Below the pieces are notes generated by a model. The model saw only the letters and a list, made by a program, of their open reading frames with translations, did no database searches and was not told where the DNA came from. The position numbers and the translations under genes were made by a program. From Anolis sagrei (Eukaryota; Chordata; Lepidosauria; Squamata; Anolidae): a stretch of 64,000 nt of DNA. The stretch covers positions 53,150,866 through 53,214,865 of the forward strand of contig NC_090023.1 in assembly GCF_037176765.1 (NCBI RefSeq). The letters run 5' to 3'. Positions 11,515-22,300 of the stretch are shown here, one piece after another (within the stretch, counting starts at the first letter, position 1; every line of letters starts with the position of its first letter).

Positions 11515-11765
11515 CTGACACAATATGAGGATTTAAAGATCTAACTGCAAAGACTCTGGCACAAACCAGTAAAGGTAGTCCCAGTGGTGATCAGCACACT
11601 GGGTGTAGTCCCTAAAGACCTTGGCCTGCACTTAAACACAATCGGTGCTGACAAGATTACTATTTGCCAGCTGCAAAAGGTCACCTTACTGGGATCTGCA
11701 TGCATTATTCGCCAATACATCACAGTCCTAGATACTTGGGACGTGTGATCGAATAAAACAGCCAG
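11515..11765 (+). mobile_element. LINE ORF2 C-terminal fragment
   Basis: Reads, with breaks, LQRLWHKPVKVVPVVISTLG and LGLHLNTIGADKITICQLQK, the conserved last segment of a LINE reverse transcriptase protein (LW..K..VVPVVIG.LG...K.L). Decayed. Confidence 0.65.
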
Positions 11766-11810
11766 CAGAGTGTCTGCTGTGGACTCATCTTGTTGTGTTT
11801 CAAATAATGG

Positions 11811-11966
11811 GTTGTTGTGTGTTTTCTGGGCTGTATGGCCATGTTCCAGAAGCATTCTCTCTTGACATTTTGCCTGCCATAGATACAGGCAAAACGTCAG
11901 GAGAGAATGCTTCTGGAACATGGTAATACAGCCCGGAAAACGCACAACCCAATGATTCCGGCCATG
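11811..11966. mobile_element. Penelope-like fragment forming an inverted repeat
   Basis: Two arms of about 70 bp face each other: CTGTATGGCCATGTTCCAGA...CTCTTGACATTTTGCC and GGCAAAACGTCAGGAGAGAATGC...CATGGTAATACAGCCC. The same sequence recurs singly at seven other places. Class assignment to Penelope-like elements is from memory of the family. Confidence 0.55.
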
Positions 11967-11969
11967 AAA

Positions 11970-12115
11970 GCCTTTGACAATAATACTTTATTTATATTCC
12001 ACCCAATTCCCTGGAGTGCCTCAGGGCGAATTCCAAACATAAAAGGCAAACATTCAATACCCGAACACAATGACAATACATCCATAGTAATGAAATTTGG
12101 CAAACCAATATATAA
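11970..12115 (-). mobile_element. SINE A tail fragment
   Basis: AATACTTTATTTATATTCCA followed by CTGGAGTGCCTCAGGGCG and GGCAAACATTCAATACCC, the reverse of the common lizard SINE/L2-like 3' end. Confidence 0.55.
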
Positions 12116-13126
12116 AATATTAATGATTTTTCTCTTTTTATTGGGCACGGAAAAATGGAGAAAATAGAACCACCAGGCAGAGAGTATAAACCCCTTAAAA
12201 TGTTGGTAGGATGTTGAGGAAAATGCCTTACAAAGGAAGGCGACTATGTAAAGAGGTACCTTTACCTTTTAAAAAGTGCAGGAACATTTTGAAGCCCACC
12301 CCTCCCTCACACATTGTAATTTAGAGACCCTTCCAATAAATAATACACAAAGGTAAAGGCATTGTGGGAATTGCCTTTCATCAGACTGGAATATTTGAAG
12401 AAGCTCAGACTTTTCCACCAAACTATCTAAATTCCTCTTTTCAACAAAATGTATTCTAACATCTTATCTCCCATTTTCCACATTATCCTTCTTGACTACT
12501 GTATATGAAATTGCATTCAAGGAAAAGCTGCAATTATGCTGAAACAGAAATATACTTAATTAGCTTCATTTAGCAAATCTTCTTACAAATATATGTCTCC
12601 ACTGCAGCATAAGGCAACAAAGGTTATGATTTTGTTTTGTTTTTTGTACTTATAGAAAATGTAAAATATGTGTATGCCTTTTGCACTTTGCAGTAAAACA
12701 CACGAGCGTACTCTGGTTAATACTTTAGCCCAAGTAATGTGAACAGCTTTTCATTTAATGCTTTTATTGTAGATTAACATTTTTTCGTTAATTGTATTAA
12801 ACACTAATTTTTATTCCCACTTCCCTATGTATAAAAAGAGTGATTTGGGGCACCCGAGAGATAAAGAATGGCTTAGAAGCGCAATAAGCAGAATATTCTA
12901 TGGGCCAATTCATAAAAACTATCATTGTGTTTTGTGGCTTCCTTTCACTCCTTTTCTCTCAAGCCATGTTTGTTGCAAATGCTTTGACTCATTTATCATG
13001 TGCTCAATTTTGCACACAAAAAGGAAATAATTTTTCACCAGTAATTTCAAGAAAGAGTTTATCACAAGAATAATGGGCTGAAACAGCCAGGGAGAGGAGA
13101 AGTGCATGTATACTGAGAATCCCTTG
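12116..13126. other. Intergenic, nothing recognised
   Basis: AT-rich; no coding or repeat signal I can name. Confidence 0.4.
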
Positions 13127-13255
13127 TTTGGGTTGCTGTGAGTTTTTTCGGGCTGTATGGCCACGTTGCTGTAGGATTCTCTCTTGACGTTTCACTTGCA
13201 GGAGTGATTTGCAGTTTCTCAAGTCACTCCTGAAACACACACACACACACATCAC
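13127..13255. mobile_element. Penelope-like and SINE B tail fragments
   Basis: GTGAGTTTTTTCGGGCTGTA to TTGACGTTTC (Penelope-like) is joined to GCAGTTTCTCAAGTCACTCC (SINE B 3' body, + strand) and an (AC)8 tract. Confidence 0.5.
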
Positions 13256-13299
13256 ACCTGTGGCAAGCATTTTCAGAGGTTTGTTCAAACGTCACAGAC

Positions 13300-13546
13300 A
13301 ATATAATGTAATGCAATATACTACTAATAATATAATACAATATAATAATTGTATATTATATATTACATGTAATATTACTATATAATACTAATATTGCGCT
13401 ATGCTAATAACAGAATACATTGCATGTACATATAATATTGATCATAATATTGTAATACAATATAATACTAATAATAAAATAATATAATAATTATATATTT
13501 TAAATTACATGTAATATTACTAATAATACTGCAGTATAGTAATATA
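13300..13546. repeat. AT-rich repeat block, left part
   Basis: Dense TAATATA/ATTACATGTAATATTA words. The stretch starting at 13388 (CTAATATTGCGCTATGCTAA) recurs at 13925 on the far side of the pogo-like element, so one block was split by it. Confidence 0.7.
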
Positions 13547-13900
13547 CAGTGGTCCCTCAATCCTTTGCAGTCCGCTTATCACGGACGCACTGTTCCGCGA
13601 GTTTTTAAAAAAATGAATTTTGCCCATGTGGCATCGCAGCAAGAGGCCCAGATGGCAAAGAGGATGAGGAACGTAAAGAGGGCGAGGGGGCAAGAGGAGC
13701 CACCCCTCACCCATCTTACCTTCCTCTTCCTCCTCCTCATTGCAGGGCCCAAGCAGCGGCAAGAGGCCCTATGCAGCGACAAGGAACAGGAAGAGGAAGG
13801 TAAGGAGGGCAAAGAGGGAAGGTGAGGGGGTGTCCCTACATTGTGGAATTTCACCTAACGCGCGTTTCAGGAACATAACACGATAAGTGAGGGATCACTG
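13547..13900. mobile_element. Pogo/Tigger-like non-autonomous element
   Basis: Inverted termini CAGTGGTCCCTCAAT and GTGAGGGATCACTG flanked by TA on both sides (13545-13546, 13901-13902), as in Tc1/mariner-pogo elements. The 354-bp body is far more GC- and purine-rich than its surroundings and holds an exon-like block (see findings). Confidence 0.8.
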
Positions 13901-13902
13901 TA

Positions 13903-13975
13903 GTACAATATTATAATATATAATGCTAATATTGTGCTATGCTAATAATATAATATATTGCATGTACATATAACT
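13903..13975. repeat. AT-rich repeat block, right part
   Basis: Continuation of the 13300-13546 block, sharing CTATGCTAATAA and TTGCATGTACATATAA with it. Confidence 0.65.
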
Positions 13976-14028
13976 TGTAAGCTGCTCTGATTTCCCTTCG
14001 GGGTGAGAAAGGCAGGATATAAATGTTG

Positions 14029-14071
<43 letters not shown>

Positions 14072-14072
14072 A
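13976..14072 (+). mobile_element. SINE/L2-like tail with (AAAT)n
   Basis: GCTGCTCTGATTTCCCTTCG, then AAAGGCAGGATATAAATG and eleven AAAT units, the standard 3' end of lizard SINE A/L2-like elements. Confidence 0.65.
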
Positions 14073-14192
14073 ACCTCTGAGGATGCTTGGACAGATGTAG
14101 ACAAAACATCAGGAGACAATGCTACTGGAACATGGCCATACAGCCTGAAAAACTCACAGCAACCCAGTAATTCCATGAAAGCATTTGACAAC
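14073..14192 (+). mobile_element. Penelope-like fragment
   Basis: AACCTCTGAGGATGCTTGGA to AACCCAGTAATTCCATGAAA: same sequence as 53806-53946, in the same orientation. Confidence 0.5.
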
Positions 14193-14784
14193 ACAACCCT
14201 TGATTCACATAAACAAGGTTGGGTGGTAAATACATGGATGAGGGACCACCTGGAAACCCTCTATGTGGGGTATGTTGGAAAAGTGAGCTTACAATCAAAA
14301 GACCTCCCTGTAAAAGAATTGTAGTATAATCTACCTGCAACAGCGGAACAGAGCAGCAACAGCCAGAAAGTGACCAAACAAACAAAAACACACAGACCAG
14401 TCTTTCACTTCCTCTGGAGGCTTTTTCTTGTAACAAAAAATGATAATATTACAATATTTACAAAACAAGGTTTCTTCTAACACAAATAAAGTTCATCAGA
14501 CTTAACTAGGCATAAATGCAATGCCTGATATCAACCTAATCAAATTCAAGGCTTTATCTTTCTTCTATCTTCTTTCATTGATGATTCCAACAAAATACCA
14601 TTAATGACTTTTTTTTTTGTTATAGAGTAGCTACCATTTACACAAATAGGTAGTCCTATGTACTTCTTGGTATCAGATAGTTTATCTGAACACTTTCAAG
14701 TGTTGACACTGAACTGTGGTAATCGAAGAGATTTAGCCATCTTATGCCATGGTTAACTATCCTAGTTTCATTCCTTAACTATCA
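14193..14784. other. Intergenic, nothing recognised
   Basis: A 104-codon reverse frame (14122-14436) shows no domain. Confidence 0.4.
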
Positions 14785-15545
14785 ATTAATTTATATTTAT
14801 TTAAAACATTTATATTCGTCCTTCTCACCCCGCGGAGCACAACATATATACGGCAAGCATTCAATTCTGGAACATAAAATAAATTATACATATGCACTAA
14901 CAGTAAAATCAGTTATATCTTCTTTAAAATCAATTATTTAAACCATCTCAAAACAACCATATCAGCTCTGATCAGCAGAGTGGGTTTCTGATTATTGCCT
15001 TATTGCACTGTCCCAATAGCTTGGTCCCTCAGCCAAGTTTTTACAATCTTTCTGAAGGACAGGAGGGAGGGGGCTGAATCTGGCCAGGGAGCAAGTTCCA
15101 TAGCAGGGTTTGGGGGGCAATCACTGAGAAGGCCCCTCTCTCGTCCCCAGCCAATCATGCCTGTGACAGTGGCGGGACTGAGAGCAGGGCCTCCCCATAA
15201 GATTTTAGTCTTGCAGTGGTTCATAAAGGGAAAGGCATTTAGATAGGTAAACTGGGCTGGGGCTGTTTAGGGCTTTATAGGCCAAGACCAGCACTTTGAA
15301 TTGTGCCTGGTAGCAAACTGGCAGCCAGTGGAGCTGATGCAGCATGGGAGTTATGTGCTTCCTGTATGCTGCTCCAGTTATCAACCTGGCTGCCTCTCAT
15401 TGGACTATTTGAGGCTTCCGAGCAGTCTTCAAAGGCAACCCCACATAGAGCACATTGCAGTAGTCTATCGTGGATGTAACAAGAGTATGGACTGCAGTGA
15501 ACATTAAAGCTTTCACACAACTCCCAAGAGTCTTTATGCTTAGAC
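14785..15545 (-). mobile_element. L2-like LINE, RT C-terminal part and 3' UTR
   Basis: On the - strand reads LVTSTIDYCNVLYVGLPLKT, then LHQLHWLPVCYQAQFKVLVL and LLSFRKIVKTWLRDQA, the thumb and C-terminal motifs of L2/CR1-type reverse transcriptases, with several breaks, and ends in the ATATAAATGTTTTAAATAAA tail. 5'-truncated. Confidence 0.8.
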
Positions 15546-16190
15546 TTTCTTGAATATCTGAGATGCACTACTTCTCTAGATAAAAAAAAAATCATGTTTT
15601 AAAAAGTTTTTTTTAATAGTCTATATGCAATACACATTCAGAAAAAAGAATAACACACATCTGCATAGGCTGACTACTTACCATATTTAAATAAAGGTTC
15701 CATAAAGCTTGGATTTCTCTGGACAGTGTTTACTCAGACAGTGCAATATATCTTATAGGGAAAAATATTCCAGGTAACAGATACTTATAAGTTATATTAC
15801 TTTATTGACTTTGGTCTGAAATACCAAATAATTATTTTTACAGTATTTTATTCATTCAGGATATTGCTCACTGATCCACAGAACTAGTTCTGATAACATC
15901 TTCCATTCTCACAACTCATCCTGTCGAAGAATATTTTGTCCTTATCTGTGTCCCTTACTTCATTTTGCATGTCCACAAAAACGTCTCTCCTGTCCAGCAA
16001 AAAATCAGGCATTTATCTCACAAAACGAATTTCTAAGTTTGCTAGTTTTGCTCTTTCTGCTGAGTCTTTTGTTGTTGTTGTTGTTGTTCTGGGTGACAAC
16101 ATGTAAGAAATATCTTAGTGCACATTCCTTTGACATAATTTGATGGAATTCAATGTTCAGCACTAAGACAATTTGTGGTCCATTCATGAT
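15546..16190 (-). other. TIMMDC1: TIMMDC1 3' UTR and end
   Basis: Left of the stop codon there are two - strand AATAAA signals, at 15847-15852 and 15801-15806, so the transcript probably ends near 15780-15840. A short (TTG)n tract lies at 16068-16088. Confidence 0.6.
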
Positions 16191-16314
16191 TCAGGATTTG
16201 GGGGGGAAATTTTGTAATCCTTGCATCTTTCCAGTACTCTCATCCCCACTTCCTTCTTGAAAGGCAATATCCATTTCTCCTGAAATGTTGTCAGTGAATT
16301 TAAGGCTGGTCTCC
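16191..16314 (-). CDS. TIMMDC1: TIMMDC1 exon 7 with stop
   Basis: 124 bp coding; acceptor tttttattgctttag. Encodes [20 protein letters not shown] to LQNFPPKS and TGA at 16191-16193. A run of seven G bases on the + strand (16200-16206) lies five codons before the stop, so a length change there would alter the last residues. Confidence 0.9.
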
Positions 16315-19300
16315 CTAAAGCAATAAAAAGGATTGAAATTTTTGAGAACACAACAAAAAAGTAAACTTAAATTTCAAGCTCCCTATATGGCTTAGCAGAG
16401 GGTGAAAACAACCCTGTAACATATAACTGGAAATTTACAATCAGTCTCAGAAGGAGTTTTTTCCTTCATAGAATACTCAAAATGAAGCTCACTCTTTGTT
16501 TAGACAGTCTACTGTTCTTATCAGCAATATAGCACTTAAGAGATGTAGCTATGCAGGAATCAAGGCTATCAATAAGCCATTTATGTATTTTTGCAATAGC
16601 ATATTCATCTGCAAATACTCTACTGCCTATAATACTCATCTGCAATCTGAATGGACAAACTGAAAATAGCAGTATCTTTTTTTAACCAGACATTCAAAGA
16701 CTGATGTATTTGAAAAGTTTAGGTCAGGGAACTACTAATAAACTCATTGAAAACGCAGTGCTGGATAAAAGTTTTACGAATACCATAGACACACACACAA
16801 TATTACACTTTATTTATTCCCTGACAGCATATCCCAGAGGGATTCAGGGCGGCTCATAAAGCACTCAAAGGTGCAAACACGCAAGATACAAAAAGTGCTA
16901 AGACAATACCACAAAAGCAATAACAACCAACAAAAACATCACAACCCACCCCCCAGGTGGTCAAGATCAGTAAAATGGAACAATAGCTGCAGGTATAAAA
17001 CAACTGTAATCAATATCATGGGCCATTACAAAGATATGCTAGTTTGAAACAAAATAATTCAGAGCATAGCACCACTTCATTAGAGAATACAGTAACAATT
17101 AGGGGGAGATCAAGATATACCTTTCTTTGTGTAGATAAATCCATAATAGTTCAATGCCAGAGGTAACAAAATGTACGTAACTGCACCAGTTCCTTACCAT
17201 TCTGCCAGCTTCTGTTCATATAGCTCCCTTTGTTTCTGTTTTCTTTTCTCAAGCAAGGATTCGCCAGTAAGATTTTGTGCTGCCATCAATAATCCTCCTG
17301 CTGGGACGCTGTTGGAAGACGCCACAGGAACACTTAAAAGTGTCAACCATTATGACAGTCACACAACACCTCACTATTCCTTGCATCTTCTTCCTCTCCC
17401 CCAATCCATTTTCCTTTTTTTTTAAAAAAAAGTTGCAAAATAGAACTCATTTCCATACTACAAACCAGTGATTTTCAAACTCTGGTCCTCCAGATGTTTT
17501 GGACCTCAGCTCCCTTAATTCTTGGCCTTTGGACAAGCTGCAGGATCCTCTGAGACTTGAAATCCAAAACACCCAGAATACCAAAGTTTGGGAACCACTA
17601 CTCTAAACCAAATACTCATCATTCAATATACTTTACAACTATCAGAGCTGTACCAAGAACAAAGTGTCCTGATCTGGAAATGGTAATCTGTTGACATATC
17701 ATCCTTAGTATGACAAGGTTGTTTAGACACATAAACCCAGTAAAAGTGTGTGGTGTGTGTGGGGGGGGGGGGGGGGGGAACGAGGATGGTCCCTGTAGTT
17801 TCCATTTCATGAAGTCTTGTGCTCCAAAACCCTTGCGTTTAATATCTGAATCTCACTGGCTTCAGAAAACTCTCTTTAAGAGAGTTCACATTGTTTAGAG
17901 CCAGTGGTTCCCTATAAAGAAAGCTTCCCATGCTATTTCAAAGTGCTTTGGGAGCAGGAGAATGAGGAAGCTGATAGTAACAATGGTAGCCAATGTGGCA
18001 ATATACTGTAAGCCAGATTTGATTCCCTGATGAATATAACCACTGTTAACATGTAACAAGTAACTTGAAAGCACATGTAGTTTGTTGGTTTGAGTGCTGG
18101 ATTAGGAGACTAGGGAAAAAGGGTTGAAACCCCCAATCTGCCATGAAAACCGATTGGGCGACTTTGGGCCAGTTATAAACTCTCAGCCTAAGAAGTCATC
18201 TCTCCCTCCCTCTCCCTCTCTATATATAAATAATTTAGACATGAGATACTTACGTGGTGCATCTACACATAAGTATCTTATGTCCATGTTCTTGAATATG
18301 GGCATAACATATATGATGCATATCCTCCCGAATTAAACACACTATTATTTCAGATTGGACCTGACCATAATAATAAATAATAATAACCTTATTTTTATAC
18401 TCCGCCTCCATCTCCCTGAAGGGACTCAGGCGGCTTACATGGGGACAAAGGTAATTATTCCTTCCCACGGACATTAGACTAGCTCCATCATTAATGGTAT
18501 TCCGCAAGAAAGTGAAAACCTGGTTGTTTGAGCAGGCGTTCAAATAGTCAGTGCAATGAATGTAATGAACATAGGAATGGAACAATGGATAACGGATCTG
18601 GATCATGTTTTTAGTGATGAGACGCTAGTGAATGGCTATTGGTGTTAATTGTATATTGTTGTTAATTGTATACTTTTCTATAATATGTTACGATGTTAAC
18701 TGTTTTTTATACTGTGTGATGGTAGCATTGAATCTTTGCTGTTCTTGTTGTTAACCGCTGTGAGTCGCCTAAGGGCTGAGAACAGCGGTATACAAATAAA
18801 GTAAATAAATAAATAAAAAATAAATAAATATTCCAATTTTTCACAGTGCATTGCCATAAATGGCAAACTTCCTCTGAATAAATTTCCTCAAGCAAATCCT
18901 GTAACAGGATTTTAATACATTCAAGATTATTTAGAGGCACAACAAAACAACAACACCAAAATGAAATATCAGCTTGGCACCAACACCGTGCTAGACTGAT
19001 CAGCTGACCACTGAAATCGTGGTTTTGGAACGAGGCTTTTGGCTAGCAGGCACAACGGCACTTTGGACATTGAATTGGACCATATTATGATTCTGCCTAT
19101 TCAGAGAGAGAAAGGTAAATCTATTCAAGAAGTAAATATTAATGTGAAAAGAAGAAAAACTAAGAAGGTGGAAGGGAGAAATAGTTATCATCAATGAAAA
19201 AAGAAAAAAAATAGGATTGTGACTAAAGTTGAGAAGAATTTACAGTATTCTGTAAAATGCTGCTGAGTTTCAAACATTAGCATAGGCTTAGCTCTGAAAA

Positions 19301-22300
19301 CAATCACATCTACGTAGTTAAACATGGTGATTCTCCTTCCTGGAACATCTTTGCATGTGTGGACATGTGAGTAACTCACCCCAACAACGCCCCCAAAATG
19401 CTTCCGCCAAGCAAACCTCTCAAACCCAAATTCAGTCTGAACAAGCCTCCTGTACAAGCTAAAAACAAAACAAAACCAACATCAGAACATAAAAGGCAGC
19501 TTACAAATAAGATCAAGTACAATACAGAAAAATAACTGTTCTCTCATTCATGATTTTGAGGCAAAAGTAAGCAATGAATGCTGGCTAATCATAAACTGTA
19601 AGAGATTTTAATAGCGTACAGGAATTGATCTGGTTTACAGATTCTGACAAAGGAAAAATATGCTGTTTTTCCCAGTCTCTTACCAAAGAAAGATTACTTT
19701 TCAAAATTCGTACCAAAGATATCAGATATTTGGATTATCCTATTGAAAATTACAATGGTAACTTTTGAAAAGCAAGTCAAAAGAATAACCACCAAAAGCT
19801 CCAATTCCGTTGATGAACAAAGTACAAAATACAAGCCCAAATGAATTAAAAGGATATGATAAACCACTGCATTTGCTTTATCACAATGCTGTGCCAGAAA
19901 ACTGAAGCAGCTTTACCCCAAACCAATCTAGACAGAAAATTGGGAGAATTAACAATTTTTGAAGTATTTTAAAATATAGCTTTTCATTCCTTCAGCCACA
20001 AAAATACAAATAAAAATCCGCTTATGTTTCACACCAAGCTTATAAATGGTTTTCCTCAAGATGGAAGTTATTAATAAGCAAAATCTGCCAGTCAAAGCAC
20101 AGCAGAAAACCTATCTCTCTTTAGTTAGGTTTCCAGTTCTCTGGTTGAGCTATGTGTTTCTGTTTAGAGGTAAATTAATGAAATAAGTGGAGCTTCATGA
20201 TCCATTAATTTTGTGTGTGTGTGTCAGGAGTGACTTGAGAAACTGCAAATCACTTCTGCTGTGAGAGAATTGTCTGTCTGCAAGGACGCTGCCCAAGGGA
20301 CGCTTGGATGTTTTACCATCCTGTGAGAGGCTTCTTTCATGTCTCCACATGAGAAGCTGGAGATGACAGATGGGAGCTCACCCTGCTCCCCGGATTTGAA
20401 CCGCTGACCTTTCGGTCAACAGTCTGCTGGCACAAGAGTTTAACCCACTGCTCCTGTCAATTAAGTTGAAATGAGATTATAGCTTTAATAATTTAGTAAT
20501 CATCTAATTTCAAAATCCTTTAACAATATTTCACCCAAGAACCAGAAAAATCTGCTCAATGTTAATATTGTGATCATAAGTACACGGTTTGTGAGGTGAT
20601 TTTATGAAATGAACAGGGTAGTAACAAATATTCCGAATATTTCTTTTAAACAATGATGCATATTACTAAATGATTTACTGTATCTTCTGGTTAACTAGTG
20701 ACAATAAAGGAAGCCTCTGGCTTTCTGAATCTAATCCTCCTCAATCAAAATCTCTGCATTACTAAAAAAGAGAATGAGAGAAAACTCAAAAGAATTAGAG
20801 CCTTACCTCCTGCAATAGCGAAGTGGCTGAGGGCAATTTTGTCACGGTACGCAGTGAGTCCAGTGCTCACTGTGCTGCGGGAGAAGGAGAAAGACAAGCA
20901 TCAGCAAGGACTCTACTAAATTTCGGGATTTGTTTTATTTCTGAAGACCCAAACGCTGTCCTGTTAAGTCCTGTCTGTTTTCATGTATCAGGACTAAAAA
21001 AGATGCTTTAATAATTGTAGATGTTCTGAGAAGTTACTTATTTCACATGAAGTCCGAATTTGTCTCTGACATAGAGGAATTCCGTCTGCCTCTCATACTG
21101 CTTTGAACCTGCTGGAATTTCTAAATGTGTCTATCATTAATATGTTATACATTGAGGAGAGCGGTCCCTTCGTCCATGATTATCATATTCACTAACTTGC
21201 AAAAGCAGTAATTATAAATATTGATAGTGAGACTGAAACACAGAAAAGCCTTCTTCTGGATCTTTTTAGTCCAAAGAAGAAAAGTAATATCACAATCCTA
21301 AATATATTCCTCTAGTAGTCAATTCTTGCTATGTTCAGTGGTGCTTATTCCTATATCAAGATGTAAAGAATTGCATCCTATTACAGTTTGCCTATAGGCA
21401 TTGAATGTAACCCACTGAAGAAAATATATTGTAGTGATAGCTATTGATCAATGATTCCATATTGAATCTGAAAGTGATTTTGGGTAAATAGCAATCTGTA
21501 TGTATCTGCCATTTTGGACTTTGCATTCATAAATTATTATGCTTCTTATCCTCTGAATATCCCCATTTTCTGGTCTACTGTCACTGAAGGACTATAAAAG
21601 TTCTAAGACAAAAAAGCCAGTTCTCAAAATTCAGTTTCCTTTTTTAAAGGATTGAAAATATTAGGAAATATGCTGGTTTGGAGGACAGAAGCCATGCCTT
21701 TGTTCCATCAGAGATGCGGCAGATGGCAGAAGATTCAAAGGCAGTCCTTCTAATCATCTGACAAGTCGCTGCTTATATGAGTAACTATTCTAAAATTATT
21801 TCCCACCCTTAATGTATCTCTGGAATTCACACCAACTGTGTTTCTCTTTCATAGTTAATAACAGCCACACATACTTGAATATTGCCACGAATGCCGCAAT
21901 TCTCCAGCTCCAACGCCAGCCATAACGGATGAAGCCTCTGGTTCCTGCACGATGTGCAGATTGCTGTGAAGAAAAATAGGGAGCAAAATTTATTGGGCTA
22001 CAACACAATGTTTATGAAGTTCACAGTGCTGTTCTATATGCCCCATATCAAACATTAATGGGGGAAAATCAGGCATATTAGTGCAGTGTTTTGTACTGGG
22101 GGAGGGAATCATGAAGGCCTTCATGTATGCTCCTAGAAGTCCTAGGCAGCATAGCTAATAATGGGAACAATGGGCACTGCGGTTCAAATCTCCAGGCAGT
22201 CTGCAATTACCACTCCTATCCTAAGTATTTTTATTTATTAACTTTATTTCTACCCCTCCTCTCTCCTCATGGGGACTCAAGGCAGCATAGTATAACATAA

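Noticed and set aside
13579-13854. 91-codon - strand frame tested as a gene
   Set aside because: Lies wholly inside the pogo-like element and follows its purine-rich composition.
11471-14072. Possible CRISPR-like or array structure from regular short repeats
   Set aside because: The repeats are microsatellites without unique spacers, and the window is vertebrate DNA.
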